Positions 8,102 to 16,218 of a stretch of 45,868 nt of DNA are shown one piece after another. Where the stretch lies: assembly GCF_018861865.1 (NCBI RefSeq), contig NZ_JAHLDV010000030.1, positions 1 through 45,868 on the forward strand, given 5' to 3'. The translations under genes were made by a program, and so were the position numbers. Each line of letters begins with the position of its first letter. Position 1 is the stretch's first letter. This DNA is from Clostridium frigoris (GTDB lineage: Bacteria; Bacillota; Clostridia; Clostridiales; Clostridiaceae). Below the pieces are notes generated by a model. It did no database searches. It was given only the letters and a program-made list of their open reading frames with translations, and was not told the origin of the DNA.

Positions 8102-10291
8102 TTGAACAATAATGAATATGATGTAGATGATAATTCTGTGGAAATAGAATTAAAGAAGCAGCTAGAATTTAATATAGAAGAAGAAAAATTAAAGTCCATT
8201 GTTGATATCATTAGTGAAGAAATTTTAAAATATATTGAAAAGAGAAAAGAAATTACAAAATATATATTGGAATATAGAAAAAAAGTAATTGAAGACTATA
8301 GAGATGATGAAGATATGGTAATAGAGTATTTTGATCATGAGATATATGTGAAGGAAGAAGCGTTTAAAACTATTGATAGAAGACTTAAGGAGTTAACTGC
8401 ACTTAAAAGTTCCCCTTATTTTGGAAGAATAGATTTTTCTGAAGAAGATTATGGTATAAATAAAATGTATGTAGGAAGATTCGGAGTTACTCCAGAAAAT
8501 ACTTATGAACCTTTAGTGGTGGATTGGAGAGCTCCAGTTGCATCTCTATTTTATACTGGGGCTTTAGGAGAAGCGTTTTATGATGCTCCCAAAGAAAAAG
8601 TAGCAGTGAATATTTTAGCTAAAAGGCAATATATCATAAAGAAAGAAAAGCTTACTGGAATGTTTGACTCAGCACTAGATATAAAGGATGAAATACTCCA
8701 AATGGTACTTAGTGGAAATGCAAATGAAAAGCTCAAAGATATAATAATGACAATACAAAAGGAACAGGATGATTTAATAAGACAACCAAGAACAAAAACT
8801 ATTGTAGTTGATGGGGTCGCTGGTAGCGGTAAAACTACTATTGCGCTTCACAGGGTTGCATATTTACTTTATAATTACAGAAAAATACTTGAAGATAAGG
8901 TTCTAATATTAGGACCCAATAATGTATTTATAGAATATATATCAACAGTCCTACCAAGTCTTGGTGAATCAGGGGTTAAGCAAACAACCTTTAGAGACTT
9001 TGCTTTTGATATTTTAGAACTTAAAGAAGTAATGAGTCTAAAGGAATACATGGAAAAAGTGCTTAGTGGAGAAAAGGAATTTGCAAAGGACATAACATAT
9101 AAAAATTCTATAGATTATAAGAACTTTATTGATATAGCCGTAGAAAAATTGGATAATGAATATTTTAAAGCGGTAGATTTAGTGTTTATGGATGAGCTAA
9201 TATTATCTAAAGAAGATATAAAAGAAATGTTCCATAATTATTATAAAGCTATGCCTTTATTTAGAAGAAGTAAGAAAATCAGAAGAATTATTTATTCTAA
9301 AATTAATGATGCTAGGGATATGAGAGTTAGAGTTATACAAAAGGAATATGAAAAGAATGTGTTTGCTTTATCTGCAGAGGAAAAGGATTTAAAAATAAAT
9401 GATTTAGATTTTAATAGAAGACTTAATATTCGTGAAGTTATAAAAGAAGTAATTCTGTTAAAAAGAACCCTTACTTGGCTGGATAATGGAAACTGTGTTG
9501 AGTTATATAATAATATTAATGGTAATAAAAGATTAACTGAAAATGATTTAGGTGGTATCTTATATTTCAAGATTAAGCTTGAAGGAACAAAAATTACGGA
9601 GCAAATAAAACATGTAGTAATAGATGAGGCTCAGGATTATAATGAACTTCAGTTCTTAGTTATTAAGGAATTAACAGGGTGCAGTTCTTTAACTATAGTT
9701 GGTGATAGCAATCAAAGATTAATACCATATGATGGGAATTTGCCTATGCACAATATAAAAAATATACTTCCCGATTGTACTGCTCAGGAGTTTAGATTAA
9801 ATACTAGTTATAGATCTACAAAAGAAATTATGGAGTACGCTAATAAATATTTAGATGCTGATCCCATTGTCCCAATAGTAAGAAATGGCGAAGCGGTAAG
9901 AGAAATATTAATTTCAAGTACAGATGAATTTAAAAAATTTGTACTTGATAAGATTGATGATTTTAGAAACAAGACTTACGAGAACATTGCAATTATCTGT
10001 AAAGATATAAAAGAATCAGAAGATATATTTGAGATAATTAATGGAGATGCAAATATAAAAATTATAGATAAGGAAAATGATGTATATCATAGTGGGATTG
10101 TAGTGTTACCATCATATTTTGCTAAAGGACTTGAATTTGATGCAGTTATTATGGTCTTAGATGAGCCTAAGGATGTCAGTGAGCATAAAGCAGATAATGC
10201 TTTAAGTGAATATAAACAAGAAGATAAACTTAGGTATGTGATGGCAACTAGAGCATTACATGAACTCCAGGTGATTAAGAAAAACTTTTAA
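8102..10291 (+). CDS. helD: HelD/HelR-type UvrD-like helicase
   Basis: Superfamily 1 ATPase that in Bacillus binds RNA polymerase and frees stalled or post-termination complexes. 729 residues from the TTG at 8102. The frame runs back to a TTG at 8057, but GAGGTGG (8090-8096) ends 5 bases before 8102, so I choose the later start. N-terminal coiled-coil arm (about 15-110, highly charged), then YVGRFGVTPENTYEPLVVDWRAPVAS-like HelD signature in two parts near residue 125-150, Walker A GVAGSGKTT near 240, DEAQD Walker B near 510, GDSNQRL motif III and a C-terminal motif VMATRALHEL. The UvrD-like helicase modules are interrupted by the HelD-specific insert. It converges with DUF4363 over a shared terminator. 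Confidence 0.88.
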   Translation: MNNNEYDVDDNSVEIELKKQLEFNIEEEKLKSIVDIISEEILKYIEKRKEITKYILEYRKKVIEDYRDDEDMVIEYFDHEIYVKEEAFKTIDRRLKELTALKSSPYFGRIDFSEEDYGINKMYVGRFGVTPENTYEPLVVDWRAPVASLFYTGALGEAFYDAPKEKVAVNILAKRQYIIKKEKLTGMFDSALDIKDEILQMVLSGNANEKLKDIIMTIQKEQDDLIRQPRTKTIVVDGVAGSGKTTIALHRVAYLLYNYRKILEDKVLILGPNNVFIEYISTVLPSLGESGVKQTTFRDFAFDILELKEVMSLKEYMEKVLSGEKEFAKDITYKNSIDYKNFIDIAVEKLDNEYFKAVDLVFMDELILSKEDIKEMFHNYYKAMPLFRRSKKIRRIIYSKINDARDMRVRVIQKEYEKNVFALSAEEKDLKINDLDFNRRLNIREVIKEVILLKRTLTWLDNGNCVELYNNINGNKRLTENDLGGILYFKIKLEGTKITEQIKHVVIDEAQDYNELQFLVIKELTGCSSLTIVGDSNQRLIPYDGNLPMHNIKNILPDCTAQEFRLNTSYRSTKEIMEYANKYLDADPIVPIVRNGEAVREILISSTDEFKKFVLDKIDDFRNKTYENIAIICKDIKESEDIFEIINGDANIKIIDKENDVYHSGIVVLPSYFAKGLEFDAVIMVLDEPKDVSEHKADNALSEYKQEDKLRYVMATRALHELQVIKKNF

Positions 10292-10314
10292 ATTTTATTA
10301 AGAGGAATGTTAAC

Positions 10315-10340
10315 AAAAGGATATAGTGATATATCCTTTT
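10315..10340. terminator. Bidirectional terminator between helD and DUF4363
   Basis: Perfect 11-bp stem AAAAGGATATA (10315-10325) / TATATCCTTTT (10330-10340), GTGA loop, A run before and T run after, so it can serve both strands. Confidence 0.8.
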
Positions 10341-10391
10341 AATTGTTACATCCTCTAAGAAAAATTGATAATCTGTGGTTAACAGTATAAA

Positions 10392-10757
10392 TCATTTTGT
10401 AAGTTCATCCCAATTTTCAACCATTTCATTTAATTCAATAAGTGTGCTAGCTTTATCTTTACTGGCTATAGATCCACGAAGACTAGCAAGGTTTAAACTT
10501 ATATTATACATTTCATCTCTTTCAACGCTATATTGTATTCGGGGTATAATTTTTTTCCAAGCAAAATCGATATTAGCGACATCTTGCTTAAGTTTATCCC
10601 AATTTTCAACTTTTGCATGTTCTATCGATAGATTTACAAAAGAAATTACATCTTCTGAAGGGTTATGAGGTTTTTTAAAATAGTTACCTCCAAGCATTAT
10701 TAATATAAAAATCGTTAAAGTAACTATAGGTATAGAGTAAGTTATAAATTTTTTCAT
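10392..10757 (-). CDS. DUF4363 family protein
   Basis: 121 residues with one N-terminal membrane segment (about residues 7-26) and a helical, presumably extracellular, remainder. It carries two similar WDxL motifs (VENWDKLKQDV near 52 and VENWDELTK at the end), suggesting an internal repeat of a short helical unit. It matches my recollection of the DUF4363 family found next to DUF421 genes in clostridia and sporeforming relatives. AAAGGAG precedes the ATG, 35 bases after the DUF421 stop, so both are one operon. Function not established. Confidence 0.75.
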   Translation of the reverse strand: MKKFITYSIPIVTLTIFILIMLGGNYFKKPHNPSEDVISFVNLSIEHAKVENWDKLKQDVANIDFAWKKIIPRIQYSVERDEMYNISLNLASLRGSIASKDKASTLIELNEMVENWDELTK

Positions 10758-10792
10758 ATGTTAAGTTACTCCTTTATATTTTATTTTTTAGT

Positions 10793-11485
10793 TTATTTTA
10801 TATGATCGTTATAAAGATCTATATGTAAGCCACTTGTTTTATTATATGTGGCTAAAAATACTTCAGATATATCAGTAATATTTTGGCTTTTTAGTTTATT
10901 CATTAACCATTTTTGATTTCTATTAATAGTTATTAAATTATCTTGTACAATGGAGCCGTCATATATAACTTCATAATCAATACAAGCAGTTGAGGTTTTA
11001 ATGTTAAAATCCTTTGGTGTAACTGAATCACTTTCAGTATTTTTTAAAATGGATAATATACCATCTTTTTCTATTATTGCATAAGCTACATCGCTTATGT
11101 CAAAAATACCTTTATCTCTTAATTGTGCTAGAAGGTCACCTATGGTATAACGGTATTTTTTCATAGCCTTTTCAAGTATTTTTCCGTTTGTTATAATAAT
11201 GGTGGGCTCACCGTCTAGAAATTTTTCAGCAGTTTTTGATTGGAGAGTTATAAATTGAAGAATTAAACATAAGACAGTCCATGTAACTAAACCTACCCAA
11301 TGGGGCCAAGCTCTACTAGTTAAATCTGTAGTTAAAGTAGAGGCCGTGGAACCTATAGTTATACCAACTACATAATCAAAAAAAGTTAGTTGGCTAACTT
11401 GTTGTTTCCCGAGCACACGAGTAAATATCAATAACGTAAAAAATCCGATGACCCCTCTTATAAGTACCATTAAACCCTCATTCAT
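10793..11485 (-). CDS. DUF421 (YetF/YrbG-type) membrane protein
   Basis: 230 residues: three membrane segments in the first 100 residues (with the typical RVLGKQQVSQLTFFDYVVG loop near 25-45) followed by a soluble domain holding LDGEPTIIITNGKI and a mid-domain LRDKGIFDISDV segment, all characteristic of DUF421. The frame extends to 11587, but the ATG at 11485 has AAGGTG five bases upstream and starts where family proteins start. B. subtilis paralogues are spore or membrane proteins without an assigned reaction. Operon with DUF4363. Confidence 0.85.
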   Translation of the reverse strand: MNEGLMVLIRGVIGFFTLLIFTRVLGKQQVSQLTFFDYVVGITIGSTASTLTTDLTSRAWPHWVGLVTWTVLCLILQFITLQSKTAEKFLDGEPTIIITNGKILEKAMKKYRYTIGDLLAQLRDKGIFDISDVAYAIIEKDGILSILKNTESDSVTPKDFNIKTSTACIDYEVIYDGSIVQDNLITINRNQKWLMNKLKSQNITDISEVFLATYNKTSGLHIDLYNDHIK

Positions 11486-11634
11486 AATAACACCTTCTTT
11501 GATTGTAGTATCTCCATATTTGTAATTTGTATTTATGTTGGAACTATAATTATTATTTTTATACAAATATAAAGGTGTGAATAGCAAAGAAAATATTACT
11601 AAGTATATTTTTTTAAAAAAATCACAAAATACTA

Positions 11635-11662
11635 TTGAAATTTAAATAAATTCTGATATAAT
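11635..11662 (+). promoter_or_regulatory. Promoter of the 6S-like RNA
   Basis: TTGAAA (11635-11640), 16-base spacer, TATAAT (11657-11662). Predicted start near 11669, about 40 bases before the closing stem of the RNA, which would imply 5' trimming of a precursor. Confidence 0.65.
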
Positions 11663-11708
11663 AAAGCTAACAAAAGAAATTAAACGTATTCAAATATTTT
11701 AAAAATTA

Positions 11709-11892
11709 TATTTCTGGGATATTCGTCAAGCTCTTATTTTCAACCTACAATATTTATACGGGAGTTCAAGATCTAGATGTGAATTTGGCTTATAAGACCA
11801 ATTTTTAATTGGCAAGGACTGTTACGCATCTCTGAGGACACCCACCTATCATAAAGATAGGTGTAAAAATTGGGGCAACGGTATTTTGGATT
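11709..11892 (+). ncRNA. ssrS: 6S RNA (ssrS), probable
   Basis: About 185-nt RNA folding as a long interrupted rod. The closing stem TCTGGGATATT (11713-11723) pairs over 11 positions with GGTATTTTGGA (11880-11890). The upper stem AGATGTG (11775-11781) pairs with CGCATCT (11825-11831). An apical hairpin CCAATT/AATTGG spans 11798-11812. A hairpin CACCTATC/GATAGGTG (11843-11863) sits on the 3' side of a large central bubble. This layout, and the GGGATATTCG start and CGGTATTTTGG end, match the 6S pattern in which the RNA mimics an open promoter and sequesters housekeeping RNA polymerase. It has its own promoter and terminator and no open frame. Other conserved clostridial RNAs (for example the raiA motif) remain possible. 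Confidence 0.7.
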
Positions 11893-11920
11893 AATGATTT
11901 TAAAATTTTGATTAATTTAT

Positions 11921-11947
11921 AAAGAGATAGAAATATCTCTTTTTTTA
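11921..11947 (+). terminator. Intrinsic terminator of the 6S-like RNA
   Basis: Stem AAAGAGATA (11921-11929) / TATCTCTTT (11934-11942), GAAA loop, followed by T's. Confidence 0.85.
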
Positions 11948-11977
11948 GTGTCTCATAAATTTTATTTTAATTTTTTA

Positions 11978-11986
11978 TGTTATAAT
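11978..11986 (+). promoter_or_regulatory. Extended -10 promoter of the repeat protein/AAA+/VWA unit
   Basis: TGT-TATAAT with no convincing -35. Start near 11993, giving a 63-base leader to the first gene. Confidence 0.45.
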
Positions 11987-12055
11987 TAATGTAAATAAGT
12001 AACACATTTTAAAGAAGCGGTAAGAACACAATGTTTTGTAAAGAGGTGTGATAAA

Positions 12056-12859
12056 ATGAAAGAAGATAAAGTTCTTGATATGATAAAGACTAACCCAATT
12101 GTTATAAAAAACATCGAAAATCCTAGTGATGAGATGAAACTTATGGCAATAAAGAAAGATGGTATAATGATACGTCACATAAAAAATCTTACAAGTGAAA
12201 TGGAAGATTTAGCAATAGAAAGTAATCCGCGAGCAATTGAGTTTATAAAGGAACCAACTTATAATATGAAAAAATATGTTGTATCAAAGCTATGGAATAC
12301 TCTAGAATTTATTAAAGATCCTTCAGAAGAATTGATAATAATAGGTATGAATCAAAAAGGATATGCAATAAAATATGCTAAAAATCCAAGTGAAAAACTT
12401 CAGAAAATAGCTATTGAAAAAGATTATGATTCTATAAAATATATAGAAAACCCAAGTGAAGAGATACAATTTTTAGCTATAAGAATAAACTATGTTGCTT
12501 TAAGGTATATAAACAATGCTACATTAGATGTAGAATTGTTGGCAATACGCGAAAATGAATCAACTATAAAATTCATTGAAAATTTAGATGATAATAAAAA
12601 GATATTGTTTTTAAAAAGCAACGCCTTAGTAATGAAATATATTATTAATGATTTTTCAAGAGATATTATAGAGAGGGCTTTTAAAGAGGTGCTATCTAAA
12701 GAAAGTGTACCAGAAAAATATGTAAGAGATTTTATAAATTGTGATAGTATCAATGAGAAATATGGCAATATATCTATGGATAAAATTGTTTTTATTTATA
12801 AATATGGTAGCAAAACATGCAAAAAAATAGCAGTTGATGAAAAACTGAATATGATGTAA
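12056..12859 (+). CDS. 23-residue tandem-repeat protein (DUF4116-like)
   Basis: 267 residues, soluble, no signal or membrane segment. The first ~200 residues are about nine copies of a 23-residue unit with the pattern AI-(8 variable)-IKYIxNPSEE(x)3. Clear copies carry IKNIENPSDEM, IEFIKEPTYNM, LEFIKDPSEEL, IKYAKNPSEKL, IKYIENPSEEI, LRYINNATLDV and IKFIENLDD. Such two-helix repeats should form a solenoid used for protein binding. They resemble DUF4116 repeats, which have no enzymatic role that I know of. GAGGTG precedes the ATG. The next gene starts 14 bases after its stop, placing it first in an operon with an AAA+ ATPase and a VWA-like protein. It may be an adaptor or client-recognition subunit, which is inference. 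Confidence 0.85.
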   Translation: MKEDKVLDMIKTNPIVIKNIENPSDEMKLMAIKKDGIMIRHIKNLTSEMEDLAIESNPRAIEFIKEPTYNMKKYVVSKLWNTLEFIKDPSEELIIIGMNQKGYAIKYAKNPSEKLQKIAIEKDYDSIKYIENPSEEIQFLAIRINYVALRYINNATLDVELLAIRENESTIKFIENLDDNKKILFLKSNALVMKYIINDFSRDIIERAFKEVLSKESVPEKYVRDFINCDSINEKYGNISMDKIVFIYKYGSKTCKKIAVDEKLNMM

Positions 12860-12873
12860 GAAGGGATGGACTA

Positions 12874-13992
12874 ATGAATTTAAAAGATACAATGTTAAGT
12901 GTAGAACTTGTTATAGAGACGAATGAAGTACCTTTAATTGTAGGTGAGAGTGGTATTGGAAAAACAGCCCTGGCGAAAACACTTTCAAAGAATAAAGGTT
13001 GGAGCCTGGTTATTATAGATGGTAACCTTTTAAAAGAAGGAGAAATAGGAGGGCTTCCAACAGTTGAGGATTATAGTTTTAAAGATATAAGTGGCAGGTC
13101 AGTTCGATCAAAAAATACAGTTTATGCGGTTCACACAAAACTACAGGAGATAGATAAATTAATAAATGATGGAAAAGAAGTGTTTTTATTTATTGATGAA
13201 ATAAATCGTTGTGAGCACACAGTGCAACAGGAGCTTATGAACCTAATATTAAATAGAGAGATAAATGGATATAAGCTAGATAATAGAGTGAAAATATTAG
13301 CAGCAATGAATCCTTCTAGCAAGTATGGTGAAGATTTTGATTATCAAGTAGTTGATATGGATGCCGCGCAAGAAAATAGATTTGTTTTATTACATATGGA
13401 GTGTGACTCAAAAGCTTGGATTTCATGGGCTATAGAAAACAATCTAGAGCAAAAGGTTGTAGAATTCATATCTACATTTCCAGAATATCTACTAAACAAT
13501 CAAAAAGATGAGCAAATAAGAGCTACACCTAGAAGTTACGAGCGGGTTTCTAAAGTTTATAAAAAATACAAGGATAATAAAGATACGATTCCTAAAAGAA
13601 TATTTCTTAATATAATAAAAGGAAATTTAGGTAATAGAATAGCGAATGAGTTTATGTCATTTACCCAGGAAGATAATGAGCCTCTAATTTCTTTTGATGA
13701 TGTGTTTGCAGGTGAGGTATTATCACAAGAAATAATTGTTAAGGTGAAAAATGAAACCCATACTAGACTATATTTAACAGCAAAAAACATCATTTATACA
13801 TTAGATAATAAAGTGATTCTAGACAGTGATATAAAGAGATTTATAGAATTATTGGGTATTTATCCAGTAGATTTAGGCGTAGGAATTATGCAGGATATTA
13901 AAGAAAGTAGTAATAATGTTTATAAACTGTGTTTGGAAAATGAAGCCTTCGTTGAAATGTATTTTAAGGCCTATAATCAAATAAAAGGCTAG
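12874..13992 (+). CDS. MoxR-like AAA+ ATPase
   Basis: 372 residues. N-terminal AAA_5/MoxR-type module: Walker A GESGIGKT (24-31), Walker B FLFIDE (104-109), a sensor-1 region ILAAMNPS (141-148) with its asparagine, then an ATPRSYERV sensor-2-like arginine near 215-222. The last ~120 residues are a helical domain I do not recognise. MoxR ATPases work as chaperone-like remodellers for VWA-domain partners and for metal-centre or complex assembly. The partner VWA-like gene follows by 8 bases and the repeat protein precedes by 14, so a three-gene operon is nearly certain. The client is unknown. Confidence 0.88.
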   Translation: MNLKDTMLSVELVIETNEVPLIVGESGIGKTALAKTLSKNKGWSLVIIDGNLLKEGEIGGLPTVEDYSFKDISGRSVRSKNTVYAVHTKLQEIDKLINDGKEVFLFIDEINRCEHTVQQELMNLILNREINGYKLDNRVKILAAMNPSSKYGEDFDYQVVDMDAAQENRFVLLHMECDSKAWISWAIENNLEQKVVEFISTFPEYLLNNQKDEQIRATPRSYERVSKVYKKYKDNKDTIPKRIFLNIIKGNLGNRIANEFMSFTQEDNEPLISFDDVFAGEVLSQEIIVKVKNETHTRLYLTAKNIIYTLDNKVILDSDIKRFIELLGIYPVDLGVGIMQDIKESSNNVYKLCLENEAFVEMYFKAYNQIKG

Positions 13993-14000
13993 GTGAAATT

Positions 14001-15365
14001 ATGGGAAAAAAATTTGAAATCCTTAAAAGTGAACTTTATGATGAAATTTCTAATGTGAAAAGTATAAGGGATATGCCAAGCAATTTTTCGAAGGAGTTCT
14101 TGAAGCTCGTTACAATGGTTAATTTTATGTTAATAGAGGATAAGGACAATTTTTATGGATATTTTCTGCTTCAAATGTCTAGAGAGGTAAAATATGATAT
14201 AAGCTCTCCAACGGCTGTGAACTTTAAATTATCTAGATATGTTATTTATTTTAATCCTTATATTTTTTTAAACCTTACAGCAGAACAGATGAAAAGCAGT
14301 ATAAAACATGAGATTTATCACATATTATCATTTCATTTAAAACGTGCAAGAGGCCTTAAAACAAAATATAGCACCTTAGCTATTAATATGGCTATGGATA
14401 TAGTGGTAAATCAATATTTAGAGTATCTTCCACCATTTTCTATAACAATAGACAGTATAAATTCAAAGTATAGATTAAATCTTAAGCAATATATGGGCAT
14501 GGAATATTATGCAAAAGAGATTCAGAAAGCTTTGAATCTATTAGAGGAAGATGATGAAAATCAAGAGGATGACTCTAAGGATAAGCATATAGAAAAAGAA
14601 TATGATGCTAGTAAAACTCATGACTTATGGGAAGAATCTATAGAAGTAGACGAGGAAACTCTCGAAAATTTTACGCAGAAATATGCGCTACTATCAGAGA
14701 AAGGCAAAGTACCTCTTTATCTAGAGGGGATTTTGAAGGGACTTTCGAGCGAAAAAGGTGAAATTCCTTGGAATTTATATTTGAAAAAGATTATGGGAAC
14801 ATTAGAAAGTGATAAAAAAAAGACTGTTGCAAGAAGAAGTAGGCGACAACCTAACAGATTAGATCTAAGAGGAGAACTTCGGGGGCATACTGCTAGAATT
14901 ACATTGGCTATAGATGTAAGCGGTAGTATAAGTGATGAGGAGTTTAAGGGAGCAATAAAAGAAGTTTTTAATATAGTGAAAACTTATAAACATGAAATAA
15001 CCTTGATTGAATGTGATACGAAAATAAGGCAGGTATACAAGGTAAAATCAATTAATAGTGTAAGAGAGCGATGTACTAGTCGTGGTGGTACAAAATTTAC
15101 ACCTGTGTTTAAGTATGTAAATAGTACGGATACTAATATACTAATATATTTCACAGACGGAAAAGGTGAAGAAAAATTAGAGGTATTACCAAAGGGTTAT
15201 AAAACATTGTGGGTTATATCAGGACGTGGTGATAAACTGTCATTAAAAGAACCTTTTGGGATTATTAAAAAACTAAAGCCTGTAGAGATAATAGAAGATA
15301 CGGAGGAAAGATTAGATGTAATGGTTGATGGATTTTCTGCGAATAGTCATGAACCAATTTACTAG
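14001..15365 (+). CDS. DUF2201-type putative metallopeptidase with C-terminal VWA-like domain
   Basis: 454 residues. An N-terminal domain (1-180) carries a zinc-protease motif HEIYH at 103-107, followed by FHLKRA and a later NMAMDIVVN. This matches the DUF2201 metallopeptidase-like domain. An acidic linker (about 183-200) leads to a VWA-like domain (PF09967 type) starting at 298 with the metal-ion site DVSGS (305-309) and a later YFTDGKG. Homologues are usually paired with a MoxR ATPase, as here. Its GGTGA ribosome site overlaps the upstream stop. Whether the HExxH site cleaves anything is unproven for the family. No terminator is evident after it; the next gene is convergent. Confidence 0.88.
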   Translation: MGKKFEILKSELYDEISNVKSIRDMPSNFSKEFLKLVTMVNFMLIEDKDNFYGYFLLQMSREVKYDISSPTAVNFKLSRYVIYFNPYIFLNLTAEQMKSSIKHEIYHILSFHLKRARGLKTKYSTLAINMAMDIVVNQYLEYLPPFSITIDSINSKYRLNLKQYMGMEYYAKEIQKALNLLEEDDENQEDDSKDKHIEKEYDASKTHDLWEESIEVDEETLENFTQKYALLSEKGKVPLYLEGILKGLSSEKGEIPWNLYLKKIMGTLESDKKKTVARRSRRQPNRLDLRGELRGHTARITLAIDVSGSISDEEFKGAIKEVFNIVKTYKHEITLIECDTKIRQVYKVKSINSVRERCTSRGGTKFTPVFKYVNSTDTNILIYFTDGKGEEKLEVLPKGYKTLWVISGRGDKLSLKEPFGIIKKLKPVEIIEDTEERLDVMVDGFSANSHEPIY

Positions 15366-15435
15366 AGACGATTATGCAAAGTTAAGAGCCGATACATTAG
15401 AAGCTGTAAATTACTACAGCCCCTTAGCCTTAAAG

Positions 15436-15930
15436 TTATTTGATATATTCAAGAGCAGATATTTGACATAGCGCTACTAAATGGAATTTGTATTTGGTAA
15501 AACCACTTGTACCCTCTGCTAGAAGTGCCGTGCCTAGTCCAGTTGCAATAATTGGTTTGGCCGAAGCATTTATTAAATTCTCGTGTGTTGTACTAGTAAT
15601 CTTTCCAATATTTCCGCCAGGCTCTATTATTTTCCTTAACGTGTCTATACAACATTCATCGTCTTTTGTTTCCTCTAATGCTTTAATAATTTGTGCTATA
15701 TTATCTTTATTATCAGTTTCGAATCTAATGTCTTCTATAGCGCATAATGAGATTATGGTGTTTCCAAAGAGAACAAGTGAATTTGTTACTCCCGTTGAAA
15801 CACTACTAGATGATGGAACGGCATTTTCAGTTCCATTTGCTGTTATTTGAACCTTTATTTTTAAATTTTGTAATTGTTGCAATACAACATTTAATGCTTT
15901 TATGCAACAGTAACAACAACAGTTGCTCAT
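15436..15930 (-). CDS. Cysteine-rich hypothetical protein
   Basis: 164 residues from the ATG at 15930, preceded by GGGTGA five bases upstream. A GTG at 15939 in the same frame is part of that ribosome site. The N terminus reads MSNCCCYCCIKAL, with five cysteines in the first nine residues, and CC recurs near residue 93. The rest has moderately hydrophobic, Ser/Thr/Gly-rich stretches (VPSSSSVSTGVTNS; KPIIATGLGTALLAEGTSG). No signal peptide. I do not recognise a family. A dense Cys start plus low-complexity body is reminiscent of cross-linked spore surface proteins, but that is only an impression. Three tandem 12-base repeats lie in its upstream region. Confidence 0.65.
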   Translation of the reverse strand: MSNCCCYCCIKALNVVLQQLQNLKIKVQITANGTENAVPSSSSVSTGVTNSLVLFGNTIISLCAIEDIRFETDNKDNIAQIIKALEETKDDECCIDTLRKIIEPGGNIGKITSTTHENLINASAKPIIATGLGTALLAEGTSGFTKYKFHLVALCQISALEYIK

Positions 15931-15953
15931 GAAAATCACCCTTTTTTAATATA

Positions 15954-15989
15954 TTATAGAATCTGTTATAGAATCTATTATAGAAAACA
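15954..15989 (-). repeat. Three tandem 12-bp repeats upstream of the cysteine-rich gene
   Basis: TTATAGAATCTG, TTATAGAATCTA and TTATAGAAAACA at 15954, 15966 and 15978 (plus strand). They lie 24-59 bases before the start of the minus-strand gene. The first copy supplies a TATAAT (minus strand, 15953-15958). Possibly stacked operator half-sites. Confidence 0.6.
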
Positions 15990-16218
15990 GGAATATAGTA
16001 TAAGTATATTTAACTGTATATCTATATAGTTCTGATAATAGTATAGTTTTTATTCCCTAAAGGGTGACAGAAACAAAGGAAAATGATATTAGAGTTTGAA
16101 ATGTGAGGGTTTATGTATTTATTATGCAAAATGCAAGAGCTTTATGTTATTATGAAAGATATAATTAAAGTTGTTACTTAAAAAAATTAATTAATAAATA
16201 AGTTAAAGGCGGATATAT

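Noticed and set aside
10375-10668. 97-residue plus-strand frame
   Set aside because: Shadow of the DUF4363 gene; no ribosome site, low-complexity Ser/Leu content.
12056-15365. Anti-phage defence island reading of the AAA+/VWA unit
   Set aside because: No nuclease, toxin, methylase or phage gene is near; the neighbours are housekeeping genes, so there is no positive evidence.
15403-15420. GCTGTA/TACAGC hairpin as terminator between convergent genes
   Set aside because: Six base pairs and no T run on either strand.
15488-15850. 120-residue plus-strand frame
   Set aside because: It is the mirror of the cysteine-rich minus-strand gene, which has the better ribosome site and start.
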